A DNA stretch of 42,226 nt, from the IMG/VR virus record IMGVR_UViG_3300021375_000060, positions 1 to 42,226 of that record. One strand, given 5' to 3'. Of this stretch, positions 29,001 through 35,157 are shown in pieces. Numbering within the stretch: the stretch's first letter is position 1; every line of letters begins with the position of its first letter. A program made the translations under genes and the position numbers. The DNA comes from a virus. The notes below the pieces were generated by a model, which made no database searches, was not told the DNA's origin, and worked only from the letters and a program-made list of their open reading frames with translations.

Positions 29001-29996
29001 GTTACTGGTAACGAAAGTCGATTGACTATTGCTGAGAACAACCTCACTGCACTTGAAGCGGACTTAAGCTCTGAAGAGAATGCACGTGGCGCTGGTGATG
29101 CTGCACTTGGTCTAAGACTTGATTCTGATAAGTCTGAACTCGACACTGCAATTGGTACGTTAGGTGCGAGACTTGATTCTGATAAGTCCGAGCTTGGTGC
29201 TGCAATTGATGCTGCTATCGAACAGGAAGTTCAAACTCCATTAGACTTGGAGATTGGTCGAGGTTCTAAGTCACTTAGAGTTGGTAGAAACACTGTTGCA
29301 AATACCGATGGTGGTATTGCAATCGGTGACGCTGCTAATGCTGCTGGCGCAAAGTCAATTGCGTTAGGTACTAGTGCTACTCCTACTGGTGACAATGGTA
29401 TCGAAATCAAGACCTCTGAAGCTGGTACTTTGTCTTACTCTTCAGATTCTGATTGGTCGTTTGGTGCTCCTGTTACTGCACCATCGTTCATCGGTGATGG
29501 TTCTGGTCTAACTGGTATTAGTTCTGATGTTACAAGTGCAATCGCTGCCGAAGAAACTCGTGCAACATCTGCGGAATCTGGTCTACAGACTCAGATTTCT
29601 AACATCTTGTCTAACACTGACTCTGCTGCACTAAACTCTCTTGCAGAAATCGTTACTGAGTTCCAGAACGCTGACAGCACCCTAAGTGGTGTAATTGGTG
29701 GTCACGGTACTCGATTGACAGATTTGGAAGGTCGCACTACTGATAATATCCCAGAAGGTATTACCAATAAGTACTACTCTGATGAACTTGTCAAGGCTAC
29801 GTTGTCTGGTGGTTTGTGTATCAATGATACTAAACTACAAGCGACTGGCGAGATTGCAGTTGATGAAGTGGAAGCAGAACAATCACTACGTGTTGCTGAA
29901 GCTGTTGTGTCGGATGATACTACTAAACTAGAAGGTCAGGATGGTTCACACTACCGTATTGACATCTACGATGTGAACGGTACTATCGTTAACTAA
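23094..29996 (+). CDS. Giant modular fibre with three beta-propeller-like domains
   Basis: The protein has 2300 residues. Ala-rich helical linkers (about residues 25-220, 770-955, 1375-1555, 1965-2050) alternate with three beta-rich domains (about 225-768, 968-1348, 1563-1945). Domain 2 has units such as GRVYVFN, GRVHVFSAVDGS and GAVYHFDLSTG with preceding IVAGSYN or YVGSTE strands, like FG-GAP or YncE-type propeller blades; domain 3 is similar and domain 1 less clearly so. Domains 2 and 3 begin after the same AEDFG.GI...DWS element and end in DASVFA.KDYVDSGV. Near residues 2052-2102 GGIAIGDAANAAGAKSIALG resembles YadA-type head repeats, followed by SFIGDGSGLTGIS. A receptor-binding role is inferred. 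There is no catalytic motif. Confidence 0.78.
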   Translation: MSTNKKFRIQNGVDITGEVVVGNQLVITAEGKLVLPAITEAVNEAVASDLAALQAQVDAILGTSPEHLDTLQEIVALFQSEDGDISTLITNNSTAITQIQQTLASGVATAAQGALADTAAQQADLDAAIAAIPSADLTPYSTTAQMDSSIATAKSEAQTYADQVVAATVDAAPAALDTLNELAAALGDDENFASTVTTSIATKADAAATTAALDSKVDSLKSFTVTGDGITSGTPLTMNTDGTLSKAISGTIASWSKSESDILTGKYSQYIGQESNTKARVGLKTFDNDQKFFLLREGLNEVSLIVGEFDSEGEPQELSSSIFPWRDYYTMATGYTPHSSTQWGAQHTIYTYAFNETSGKGIALFGHTINDALIAVGFTVVNDTVIWGSASSAKELTVQPTAGICVSDLQVWSNGYWANDDRVTPGSGTDPWGGSDFIFHAGEKYGNATGIVGLKISTTGVVSQSFHRGRSPVAWQYTNNDIEAIMLGGMNHFDNTYYIVKTSQDASKYNVIVFDMDQYSTQQSPLFDDPQATYLEFDADIVTGTAFDSTTGNMLVHYYAGGDERLAAYNSGVLVSDTVINSNVGTPPTVLAMTENQRSIEVSDDGLIITSRRENPAATYNNGSNQWQYSIGKLHIETWSSDTSTTPVDSYEVIRPGFTSTTDAGAFWGIKKSNGSIFGLSYRFNHNSTPNGQGHDYNPSSWPSFSFTKSVAQIDSTKYIGIASETPSNYEVSVVISGGISSGHTGLIPSSIYYVQTDGSLGTTQTSLKAGVAISATEIKVSDNLSDALTDLSSYATKEYADQAAAGVDLSTYATTAQMDSAIAAIPATDLTPYSTTAQMDSAIAAIPATDLTPYSTTAQMDSSIATAKSEAQTYADQVVAATVDAAPATLDTLNELAAALGDDANFAATVTASLATKADDAATTAALADKVGLAEVDIRMEPIKQLAESAIQAEDFGSGISLSSQTLVDWSSDSVLQTPATIAAPSSVTSDAWAYGTIVANNSTKWATNDWLHDGDKGRVYVFNQSDNSLAFTLDGTSSGERMGSLAIIMNDEYIVAGSYNYNGEQGRVHVFSAVDGSPLYILEPDNVPNPWNQFKGRFGGRGLALEGSNLYVGSTEHITIGDGNVDGQYEAGAVYHFDLSTGNKVYRIENPIAEGYGSNNWFGKEISVHGNNVYVSYGSTHGGLHHYTLSGSTLTLQNSFAFGGISGLGDGANSQFGQQTDTNGTYFIAYAPMNQGSSGDFGVIVYKNEDLHNSVFEPIYNIDTTNAGYGGLLFIDGNVIAAGVGSSDSIQIYTLGDTLSEVVTGQTLSAGNIFSREGTDGGAKPFAYLSGSSKFIYRTEQSSTDIGMYDVVSSSTSSYIVDASVFATKDYVDSGVAGVDLSGYSTTAEMDSAIAAIPATDLTPYSTTAQMDAAIAVETGARETAVTSAISTASADATAKADAAQAAAIAAAGTAATQAIADTIDAAPASLDTLNELAAALGDDANFAATVTASLATKADDAATTAALADKADDAATTAALADKVGLAEVDIRMEPIKQLAESAIQAEDFGTGITQVSTTVADWSLLTSADFAAISDPDEIYTKTDDVKVVDATDTHFVTLLMSNIPGDTSDTYRELTINVHLLDGTLVKSFQATEDYPELNYSWLSYLSVNGNYISLSRCAATGDDTGTGAYSKIYDIRNIAQADHGLVKTINEDNLRRLFTIDDTRAIAVYGGTYQAIDTVKVHNISDWSELYSFDTPGVPDETDFGGGYFVTGGVTGNTNAGITILSTSGSYGLAGIVYNELWHGPTNNTIMFANGITVNDKYVVFRTQETDGTNRAHVHNPVDGSYIRSFVEDSNNPWQVLNNTQGLGKAALALSGDVLFVPLGDYNSGTQQLKKGIAIYSILTGELLNEVTVFDGPRYSGGSEAENLYNVYTVGGSTIIDMNEETADGGSISPLIAAAPTSSTSSYGVDASVFASKDYVDSGVTGNESRLTIAENNLTALEADLSSEENARGAGDAALGLRLDSDKSELDTAIGTLGARLDSDKSELGAAIDAAIEQEVQTPLDLEIGRGSKSLRVGRNTVANTDGGIAIGDAANAAGAKSIALGTSATPTGDNGIEIKTSEAGTLSYSSDSDWSFGAPVTAPSFIGDGSGLTGISSDVTSAIAAEETRATSAESGLQTQISNILSNTDSAALNSLAEIVTEFQNADSTLSGVIGGHGTRLTDLEGRTTDNIPEGITNKYYSDELVKATLSGGLCINDTKLQATGEIAVDEVEAEQSLRVAEAVVSDDTTKLEGQDGSHYRIDIYDVNGTIVN
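23499..23615 (+). repeat. 117-bp linker repeat, copy 1
   Basis: This segment is identical to 25644-25760. It encodes the linker from DLTPYSTTAQMDSS through VVAATVDAAPA. The two copies flank the first beta-rich domain of the 2300-aa fibre, so recombination between them could delete or replace that domain. Confidence 0.9.
25534..25760 (+). repeat. 63-bp tandem units followed by 117-bp linker repeat, copy 2
   Basis: Two full 63-base units (25534-25596, 25597-25659; 21 residues including TAQMDSAIAAIPATDLTPY) are followed by a partial third at 25660 that runs into the 117-bp repeat shared with 23499-23615. A related linker recurs near 27250-27340. Confidence 0.88.
25857..25945 (+). repeat. 89-bp linker repeat, copy 1
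   Basis: This segment is identical to 27642-27730. It encodes AATTAALADKVGLAEVDI and onward to the start of the conserved element before each of domains 2 and 3. The second copy is preceded by a 39-base tandem duplication (DDAATTAALADKA, about 27600-27677). Confidence 0.9.
27642..27730 (+). repeat. 89-bp linker repeat, copy 2
   Basis: Second identical copy of 25857-25945. Together the copies bracket the second beta-propeller-like domain of the 2300-aa fibre. Confidence 0.9.
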
Positions 29997-30017
29997 TCTA
30001 GGTTTTTACCAAGATAT

Positions 30018-30046
30018 AAGGGGGGACTTCGGTTCCCCCTTTTTTT
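30018..30046 (+). terminator. Strong factor-independent terminator with UUCG tetraloop
   Basis: Eight pairs (GGGGGGAC at 30020-30027 with GTTCCCCC at 30032-30039, one G-U) close a stable cUUCGg tetraloop, flanked by A-T pairs and followed by seven T residues. It ends the fibre transcription unit. Confidence 0.92.
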
Positions 30047-30060
30047 ATATTTAATTTTTA

Positions 30061-30068
30061 TATAAATA
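30061..30068 (+). promoter_or_regulatory. T4-type late promoter, upstream of a tandem pair
   Basis: A perfect TATAAATA box lies 15 bases after the fibre terminator and 39 bases before the gp13 ATG. A second box begins 12 bases downstream. Confidence 0.78.
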
Positions 30069-30072
30069 AACG

Positions 30073-30080
30073 TATAAATA
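30073..30080 (+). promoter_or_regulatory. T4-type late promoter, downstream of a tandem pair
   Basis: A second perfect TATAAATA lies 27 bases before the gp13 ATG. The predicted start is near 30086. The short leader consists largely of two small palindromes (CCAATATTGG and GACTATAGTC), and I see no clear Shine-Dalgarno sequence before gp13. Confidence 0.78.
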
Positions 30081-30107
30081 GTACGTAACCAATATTGGAC
30101 TATAGTC

Positions 30108-30878
30108 ATGTATTCAACAAGTAGAGAAGAATTGATAGATTACTGCCTACGTGCCTTGGGGCATCCGGTAGTTGAAGTCAATATAGACGAGGAACAACTA
30201 GACGACCGTATCGACGAGGCGTTGCAGTGGTTTCGTGAAAATCATCCGGATGGCTCCAAACGATACTATCTGAAGCATCAACTGACACAAACGGATATTG
30301 ATAATCAACAGGTAGACTTCGGTGATGATTTAGACCTCACTGCGGTAGTTCGCATGATTCCTATGAGTTTCAGCAATGCACATTCTGGGTGGTTCAGTGA
30401 CGCATGGCAGTTTATGTCACATACAATTAGCGACTTTGCTAATGGTGGTGGTTTATTAGGTGACCTTGCGCATTATGAACAAATGCAACAACAATTATCC
30501 TTGCTAGATATGAAACTGGGTGGTTACCCACAAATTACATTCGATAGACAATATAACCGTGTTAATCTACACGTTTCCAAAACGAACCTCAAAGTAGACG
30601 ATTATGTTATATTTGAGGTCTATGGTATTCGCAATCCAGACGAAACAGTCAACGAATATAACTCACTATGGAATCATCGGTTCCTAAAAGAATATACGAC
30701 TGCATTGATTAAACGTCAATGGGGAACTAATTTAATTAAGTTTGACGGTATGACATTGCCTGGCGGTGTCACTGTTAATGCCCGTCTCATCTATGAAGAT
30801 GCACTTGCTGATGTTGAGCGAATCATGGAGAAATTCCGTAACGAGGAAGACGAAGGCCCGATCTTTTTTGTAGGGTAA
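30108..30878 (+). CDS. 13: Neck protein gp13 (head completion)
   Basis: This 256-residue protein has the gp13 N-terminus pattern (SREELIDYCLRALGHPVVEVNIDEEQLDDRI is spread over residues 5-35), followed by EALQWFRENHPDG and FDRQYNRVNLHVS. T4 gp13 is 309 residues and forms, with gp14, the neck ring that closes the packaged head and receives the tail. The position first in the 13-14-15-16-17 order supports the call. The acidic ending EEDEGPIFFVG is common in marine homologues. No clear Shine-Dalgarno sequence precedes the ATG. Recognition rests on the sequence pattern and strong synteny. Confidence 0.88.
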   Translation: MYSTSREELIDYCLRALGHPVVEVNIDEEQLDDRIDEALQWFRENHPDGSKRYYLKHQLTQTDIDNQQVDFGDDLDLTAVVRMIPMSFSNAHSGWFSDAWQFMSHTISDFANGGGLLGDLAHYEQMQQQLSLLDMKLGGYPQITFDRQYNRVNLHVSKTNLKVDDYVIFEVYGIRNPDETVNEYNSLWNHRFLKEYTTALIKRQWGTNLIKFDGMTLPGGVTVNARLIYEDALADVERIMEKFRNEEDEGPIFFVG

Positions 30879-30881
30879 CCC

Positions 30882-31757
30882 ATGGCAACTAATCCATATA
30901 TAAGTCAAAAACACAGACCTGAACAGAATCTCTACGAAGATATTCTGATTGAGGCCATCCAGTTTTACGGACAGGACGTATATTATCTTCCTAGAGAGAT
31001 TGTCGAGAGAGAAGAAATTTTCCTAGACAGCATCCAGTCCCAATTCTCTGACGCATACAAAGTTGAGGTGTATATTGAAAACACTGATGCCTTTGATGGT
31101 GAAGGAGACCTATTCACTAAGTTCGGTATTGAACTGCGAGACCAAGCAACCTTCGTGATTGCTCGTCGCAGATGGCGTGAGCTTGTTGGTGACCGTCTTG
31201 CAGACAATCAATTCCGTCCACGCGAAGGTGATGTGATTTACCTTCCCCTGTCAGAGTCACTGTTCGAAGTGAGGAAGGTAGAGACCGAATCACCATTCTA
31301 TCAATTATCGCAACTACCACAGTTCCGTATGCAGTGCGAATTGTTCGAGTTTTCTGATGAAGATTTTGACACTGGTATTGATGTTATCGACCAAGTAGAA
31401 GAAGAACATGCCTTCCAGTACGAACTTATTATGGATGGTACTGGGGAATCCGAATATTATCAGGTAGGCGAAAATGTATCCCAAGACTTTACCGACTATC
31501 AGATTGAAGGTGAGGTAACATACTGGAACCATGAAACGCGTCTTCTCAAGATTGCGCACACTGGTTCAACAGATGGTGAGTACCGTTTATGGACGACTGA
31601 CCGTCCGATAATAGGAGATAACGCTTCTCTTACCCCTACAGCTATAGATGATGGTATAAATGAAATCCAACCACTTTCACAGAATAAAGTGTTTGATGAT
31701 TTCGCTAATGATTTTGTGGACTTCTCTGAGTCCAATCCATTTGGAGATATATCATAA
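30882..31757 (+). CDS. 14: Neck protein gp14
   Basis: This 291-residue protein starts MATNPYISQKHRPEQNLYED and continues with EAIQFYGQDVYYLPREIVE, a typical gp14 N-terminal pattern. T4 gp14 (256 residues) partners with gp13 at the head-tail neck. The extra length is in the C-terminal half. The gene begins 3 bases after the gp13 stop, with AGGG upstream, and its stop codon overlaps the next start (TAATG), so neck and tail-terminator proteins are likely translated together. Confidence 0.88.
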   Translation: MATNPYISQKHRPEQNLYEDILIEAIQFYGQDVYYLPREIVEREEIFLDSIQSQFSDAYKVEVYIENTDAFDGEGDLFTKFGIELRDQATFVIARRRWRELVGDRLADNQFRPREGDVIYLPLSESLFEVRKVETESPFYQLSQLPQFRMQCELFEFSDEDFDTGIDVIDQVEEEHAFQYELIMDGTGESEYYQVGENVSQDFTDYQIEGEVTYWNHETRLLKIAHTGSTDGEYRLWTTDRPIIGDNASLTPTAIDDGINEIQPLSQNKVFDDFANDFVDFSESNPFGDIS

Positions 31758-32527
31758 TGATGGGAAGTCACTTTTATCATAAACGCGTCCGTACTTGCGT
31801 TGCCGTATTCGGTTCAATGTTTAATGACCTACATGTTTTGAGAACAGATTCCGGTGGAAAGGTTCTATCTCAAGTTAAAGTCCCCCTATCATACGCACCA
31901 AAGAGGTCGTTCATTGAGCGTCTAGAAGAGATGACTAATGGAGAGGAAGCAGAACGCAGAGTCGCAATCAAGCTTCCACGAATGTCTTTCGAAATTACTT
32001 CTATTACATATGACGCGACACGACAGTTACCTAAAGTAAATGGTTTTGGCGGCATCGTGTCGTCGGACAATGGTTCACAAAGAAAGATGTATGTGGGCGT
32101 TCCTTATAATGTGTCTTTCTCTCTATCAGTTTATGCAAAGTCACAAGACGACGCTCTACAGGTCGTGGAACAAATTATCCCATACTTTGCACCCCAATAC
32201 ACGTTGACAGTAAAACCTTTTGCTGACCAACCGGATATCAAGGAAGATGTTCCCATAGTGTTGACTGGGTTGGACTTTCAAGACGATTTCGAGGGCCCGG
32301 TAGAACAGAGACGTACTATTATATACACTCTGAACTTCGACATGAAAGTTAACTTCTATGGCCCAGAACTCACTTCACCAATTATTCGTGAAGTGAACAC
32401 CAATCTTAACCTTATAAATAACGGTGATGATACTCTACTAGAGACTATTAATACAACTCCAGACCCTATAGACGTGAGTCCGGACGGAGATTATGGTTTT
32501 AATACGGAAATAATCTTTCCTGAATGA
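31757..32527 (+). CDS. 15: Tail terminator/sheath stabiliser gp15
   Basis: The protein has 256 residues compared with 272 in T4. The N-terminus (SHFYHKRVRTCVAVFGSMF, then KVLSQVKVPLSYAPKRSF) and a central YNVSFSLSVYAKSQDDALQVVEQI unit match gp15, the hexamer that caps the sheath and tube and joins the tail to the neck. Two adjacent ATG codons are possible starts (31757 and 31760); GGAG lies 10 and 13 bases upstream respectively, so the first fits better. A perfect late-promoter box lies inside the gene at 32413. Confidence 0.88.
   Translation: MMGSHFYHKRVRTCVAVFGSMFNDLHVLRTDSGGKVLSQVKVPLSYAPKRSFIERLEEMTNGEEAERRVAIKLPRMSFEITSITYDATRQLPKVNGFGGIVSSDNGSQRKMYVGVPYNVSFSLSVYAKSQDDALQVVEQIIPYFAPQYTLTVKPFADQPDIKEDVPIVLTGLDFQDDFEGPVEQRRTIIYTLNFDMKVNFYGPELTSPIIREVNTNLNLINNGDDTLLETINTTPDPIDVSPDGDYGFNTEIIFPE
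32413..32420 (+). promoter_or_regulatory. Possible internal late promoter within gp15 gene
   Basis: A perfect TATAAATA occurs in the gp15 coding sequence, 120 bases before the terminase small-subunit gene. It could add transcription of the packaging genes gp16 and gp17. It may also be chance, because the codons (Leu-Ile-Asn) are ordinary. Confidence 0.35.
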
Positions 32528-32540
32528 TTGGTAATATGTT

Positions 32541-32936
32541 ATGAGAGACAATAGTAAACCACCTGTTCTTTTTGATGAAGAGCAGAAGAAGAACTTTGTA
32601 CACGAACAGGACTATGAGTACTCTCGTGATACTTATTATGACCTAATTGAAAAAGGTCGTGAGTCTCTAGAACTCATGATAGAAGTCGCACGTGAGTCAG
32701 AACACCCACGTGCCTTCGAAGTTCTCTCTGGTATGATAAAAGGTATTGCAGATGTCAATGACAAGTTGATGGACTTGAATAAGAAACAGAAAGAACTCAC
32801 CAAAGAAGACAAACCTGCCGAACCTACCACTACTAATAATAATCTATTCGTTGGTTCCACTACAGACCTTCAGCGTATGCTGTTAGGCGATGAAAAAACT
32901 ATTGACCAAGACGACGATGAAGACGATATTACGTAA
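32541..32936 (+). CDS. 16: Terminase small subunit gp16
   Basis: The protein has 131 residues. Its central helix pair, YDLIEKGRESLELMIEVA, then ESEHPRAFEVLSGMIK, then IADVNDKLMDLNKKQKEL, is the conserved core of T4-type gp16, which forms the oligomer that recognises DNA and stimulates the gp17 packaging motor. T4 gp16 has 164 residues. The C-terminal tail is acidic (DQDDDEDDIT). The gene is followed, with overlap, by an oxygenase gene instead of directly by gp17 as in T4. Confidence 0.88.
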   Translation: MRDNSKPPVLFDEEQKKNFVHEQDYEYSRDTYYDLIEKGRESLELMIEVARESEHPRAFEVLSGMIKGIADVNDKLMDLNKKQKELTKEDKPAEPTTTNNNLFVGSTTDLQRMLLGDEKTIDQDDDEDDIT

Positions 32937-33465
32937 GAAAAACAAAACCCAATTAATAAAGATAACAGACGACACCTTCACTGTTCCAGAGTATAAGAAA
33001 TTACTCTCGACTATGAAGATAATGGTCGAAAATTCTTTAAATCCTCTCAGAAACGACACATGGCCTAAAGAATTAGTGGATGGTGTAGGTGCGTATAGTG
33101 ACACATATTCAATATCTGACCCTGATATCGTTCATCTGTTAGCTGACAAATGCATGTCTGTTATCGGTAGTAGTAAGAATTATGAGGACTACCTTGTAAT
33201 GTATTATGAGGGGGATAGTCAGTCTGGACTAAATTGGCACACCGATAAGGCCTATTCAGCATCTGCATCGATTTACCTGAATGATGACTGGAATGATAAT
33301 TATGGTGGTTACTTTATTTTCAAAATGAATGGTGACAAATTGAAAACTGGTGTTAGTCCAGACTTGGGTACGGCCGTGTTTCAAAAAGGTGAGATACTTC
33401 ATGCTGTTACTTCAACAAGACATAATGCGCCTCTCCGAAAGTCTATACAGGTCTTTATAAAGTGA
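32890..33465 (+). CDS. 2-oxoglutarate/Fe(II)-dependent oxygenase (prolyl 4-hydroxylase-like)
   Basis: The protein has 191 residues from the ATG at 32890; an ATG at 32917 would shorten it by 9 residues, and neither has a good ribosome binding site. The motif SGLNWHTDKAYSASASIYLN gives the H117-x-D119 iron ligands; H171 in KGEILHAVTSTRHNAP is the second His, and R183 in PLRKSIQVFIK should bind 2-oxoglutarate. The fold class hydroxylates proteins or small molecules. It overlaps gp16 by 47 bases (or 20) and gp17 by 4, wedged inside the packaging operon. Similar oxygenases are frequent in marine T4-like phages; the substrate is unknown. Confidence 0.82.
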   Translation: MKKLLTKTTMKTILRKKNKTQLIKITDDTFTVPEYKKLLSTMKIMVENSLNPLRNDTWPKELVDGVGAYSDTYSISDPDIVHLLADKCMSVIGSSKNYEDYLVMYYEGDSQSGLNWHTDKAYSASASIYLNDDWNDNYGGYFIFKMNGDKLKTGVSPDLGTAVFQKGEILHAVTSTRHNAPLRKSIQVFIK

Positions 33466-35069
33466 CATCATTCACCAAGAACTCATATCTAGGAAACCCT
33501 CAAGTTAAAAGAGATGGTGTCGCAGAAGAGTGGGACAAGAAAACTCTGCGAGAATATGGCAAGTGTATGAAAGACCCAGCATACTTTTGTCGTAAGTATG
33601 TCAAGGTCGTGCACCTAGATAAAGGGTTGGTACCATTCAAGTTGTATGATTATCAAGAGGAAATGTTTAAACACTTCAATGATAATAGATTTTCTGTTGT
33701 TCTCGCCTGTCGCCAGTCTGGTAAATCAATTAGTTCGGTAGGGTATATTTTATGGTATGCTGCATTCCATCCAGAAAAAACTATTGCCATTCTTGCCAAC
33801 AAAGGTGCGACGGCACGTGAGATGTTATCTCGTGTTACACTCATGTTGGAGAACCTCCCGTTCTTCCTACAGCCTGGGTGTAAGGCACTCAACAAAGGGT
33901 CAATAGAGTTCTCTAATAACTCGCGTATCATCGCAGCAGCAACCTCTGGTTCCTCTATTCGTGGTATGTCGGTCAACCTTCTATTCCTAGACGAGTTCGC
34001 TTTCGTAGAGAATGCGGCAGAGTTCTACACATCTACCTATCCAGTAATTTCGTCCGGTAAGGACACAAAAGTTATCATAACAAGTACCGCAAACGGTATT
34101 GGTAATACTTTCCAGAAGATATGGGAAGGTGCTGTACAGGGTGTAAACGCATATAAACCATTCCGCGTGGACTGGTGGGATGTGCCGGGCCGAGATGAGA
34201 AGTGGAAGGCACAGACTATTGCGAATACGTCTCAGTTACAATTCGACCAAGAATTCGGTAATACGTTCTTTGGTATGGGTAATACTCTTATTGAGGGACA
34301 AGTACTTCTAGATTTACGTGCGCGTGAACCACTTCGCCGACTGGAAGGTGGTGATGTATTAGTATATGAAGACCCCATTACGGATCACCAGTATATCATG
34401 ACCGTTGATGTTTGTCAAGGGCGTGGCCAAGATTATTCTACATTTACTATATTTGATGTTTCGGTACAACCATTTAAACAGGTGTGCGTATACAGAAACA
34501 ACAGGATATCTCCAATTCTTTATCCTAATGTCATCTATAAATGGGCTACCTCGTACAACGAAGCGTATGTTATTGTAGAGAACAATGACCAAGGTATGGT
34601 CGTGTGTGTTGGTCTGTATCAGGACTTAGAGTATGAGAACATCCACCTAGAGTCAGCAATCAAGGCTGATTCAATTGGTATTCGCATGGACAAGAAAGTC
34701 AAACGAATTGGATGTTCAGCAATTAAGGATATCATCGAGAATCATAAACTAGATATTCATGATGAAAATACCATCATGGAAGTATCAACCTTCGTCTCTA
34801 AGGGACTGTCATTCGAAGCGAGTGATGGTAACCACGATGACTTAATGATGAATCTCGTGATGTTCGGGTACTTCGTGAGTTCACAGTCTTTCGGTAATAT
34901 TGCGGACATTGATTTCAGAACAATGCTATTCGAACAACGAATGAAAGAGATTGAAGATGACTTACCACCATTCGGTATAATTGATGATGGGACAGACTAC
35001 GTCCCACAATCAGACCTAAGCGACCCATATAGCATGGCTTGGGCCAACTATGAACCCGACAATTGGTAA
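33462..35069 (+). CDS. 17: Terminase large subunit gp17 (packaging ATPase-nuclease)
   Basis: The protein has 535 residues, compared with 610 in T4. The ATPase half has Walker A ACRQSGKS (residues 82-89), Walker B LLFLDE (173-178) and a TSTAN motif (207-211). The C-terminal RNase H-like nuclease has acidic residues D316 (TVDVCQG), E373 (IVENND) and D459/D460 (GNHDDL), matching T4 D401, E458 and D542. It powers DNA translocation into the prohead and cuts the concatemer. The start is GTG at 33462, overlapping the oxygenase stop (GTGA), with AGG about 10 bases upstream. Confidence 0.96.
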   Translation: MTSFTKNSYLGNPQVKRDGVAEEWDKKTLREYGKCMKDPAYFCRKYVKVVHLDKGLVPFKLYDYQEEMFKHFNDNRFSVVLACRQSGKSISSVGYILWYAAFHPEKTIAILANKGATAREMLSRVTLMLENLPFFLQPGCKALNKGSIEFSNNSRIIAAATSGSSIRGMSVNLLFLDEFAFVENAAEFYTSTYPVISSGKDTKVIITSTANGIGNTFQKIWEGAVQGVNAYKPFRVDWWDVPGRDEKWKAQTIANTSQLQFDQEFGNTFFGMGNTLIEGQVLLDLRAREPLRRLEGGDVLVYEDPITDHQYIMTVDVCQGRGQDYSTFTIFDVSVQPFKQVCVYRNNRISPILYPNVIYKWATSYNEAYVIVENNDQGMVVCVGLYQDLEYENIHLESAIKADSIGIRMDKKVKRIGCSAIKDIIENHKLDIHDENTIMEVSTFVSKGLSFEASDGNHDDLMMNLVMFGYFVSSQSFGNIADIDFRTMLFEQRMKEIEDDLPPFGIIDDGTDYVPQSDLSDPYSMAWANYEPDNW

Positions 35070-35082
35070 ACTTTCACAAAAG

Positions 35083-35090
35083 TATAAATA
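35083..35090 (+). promoter_or_regulatory. T4-type late promoter
   Basis: A perfect TATAAATA box lies 13 bases after the gp17 stop and 68 bases before the tail sheath ATG. The predicted start is near 35096. It should give strong independent expression of sheath and tube. Confidence 0.82.
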
Positions 35091-35157
35091 GATACATTGA
35101 AAGAATTCTCCGTATTATGTTTAACTTATTATACCTTAACTAAAAAAGGACACTATC

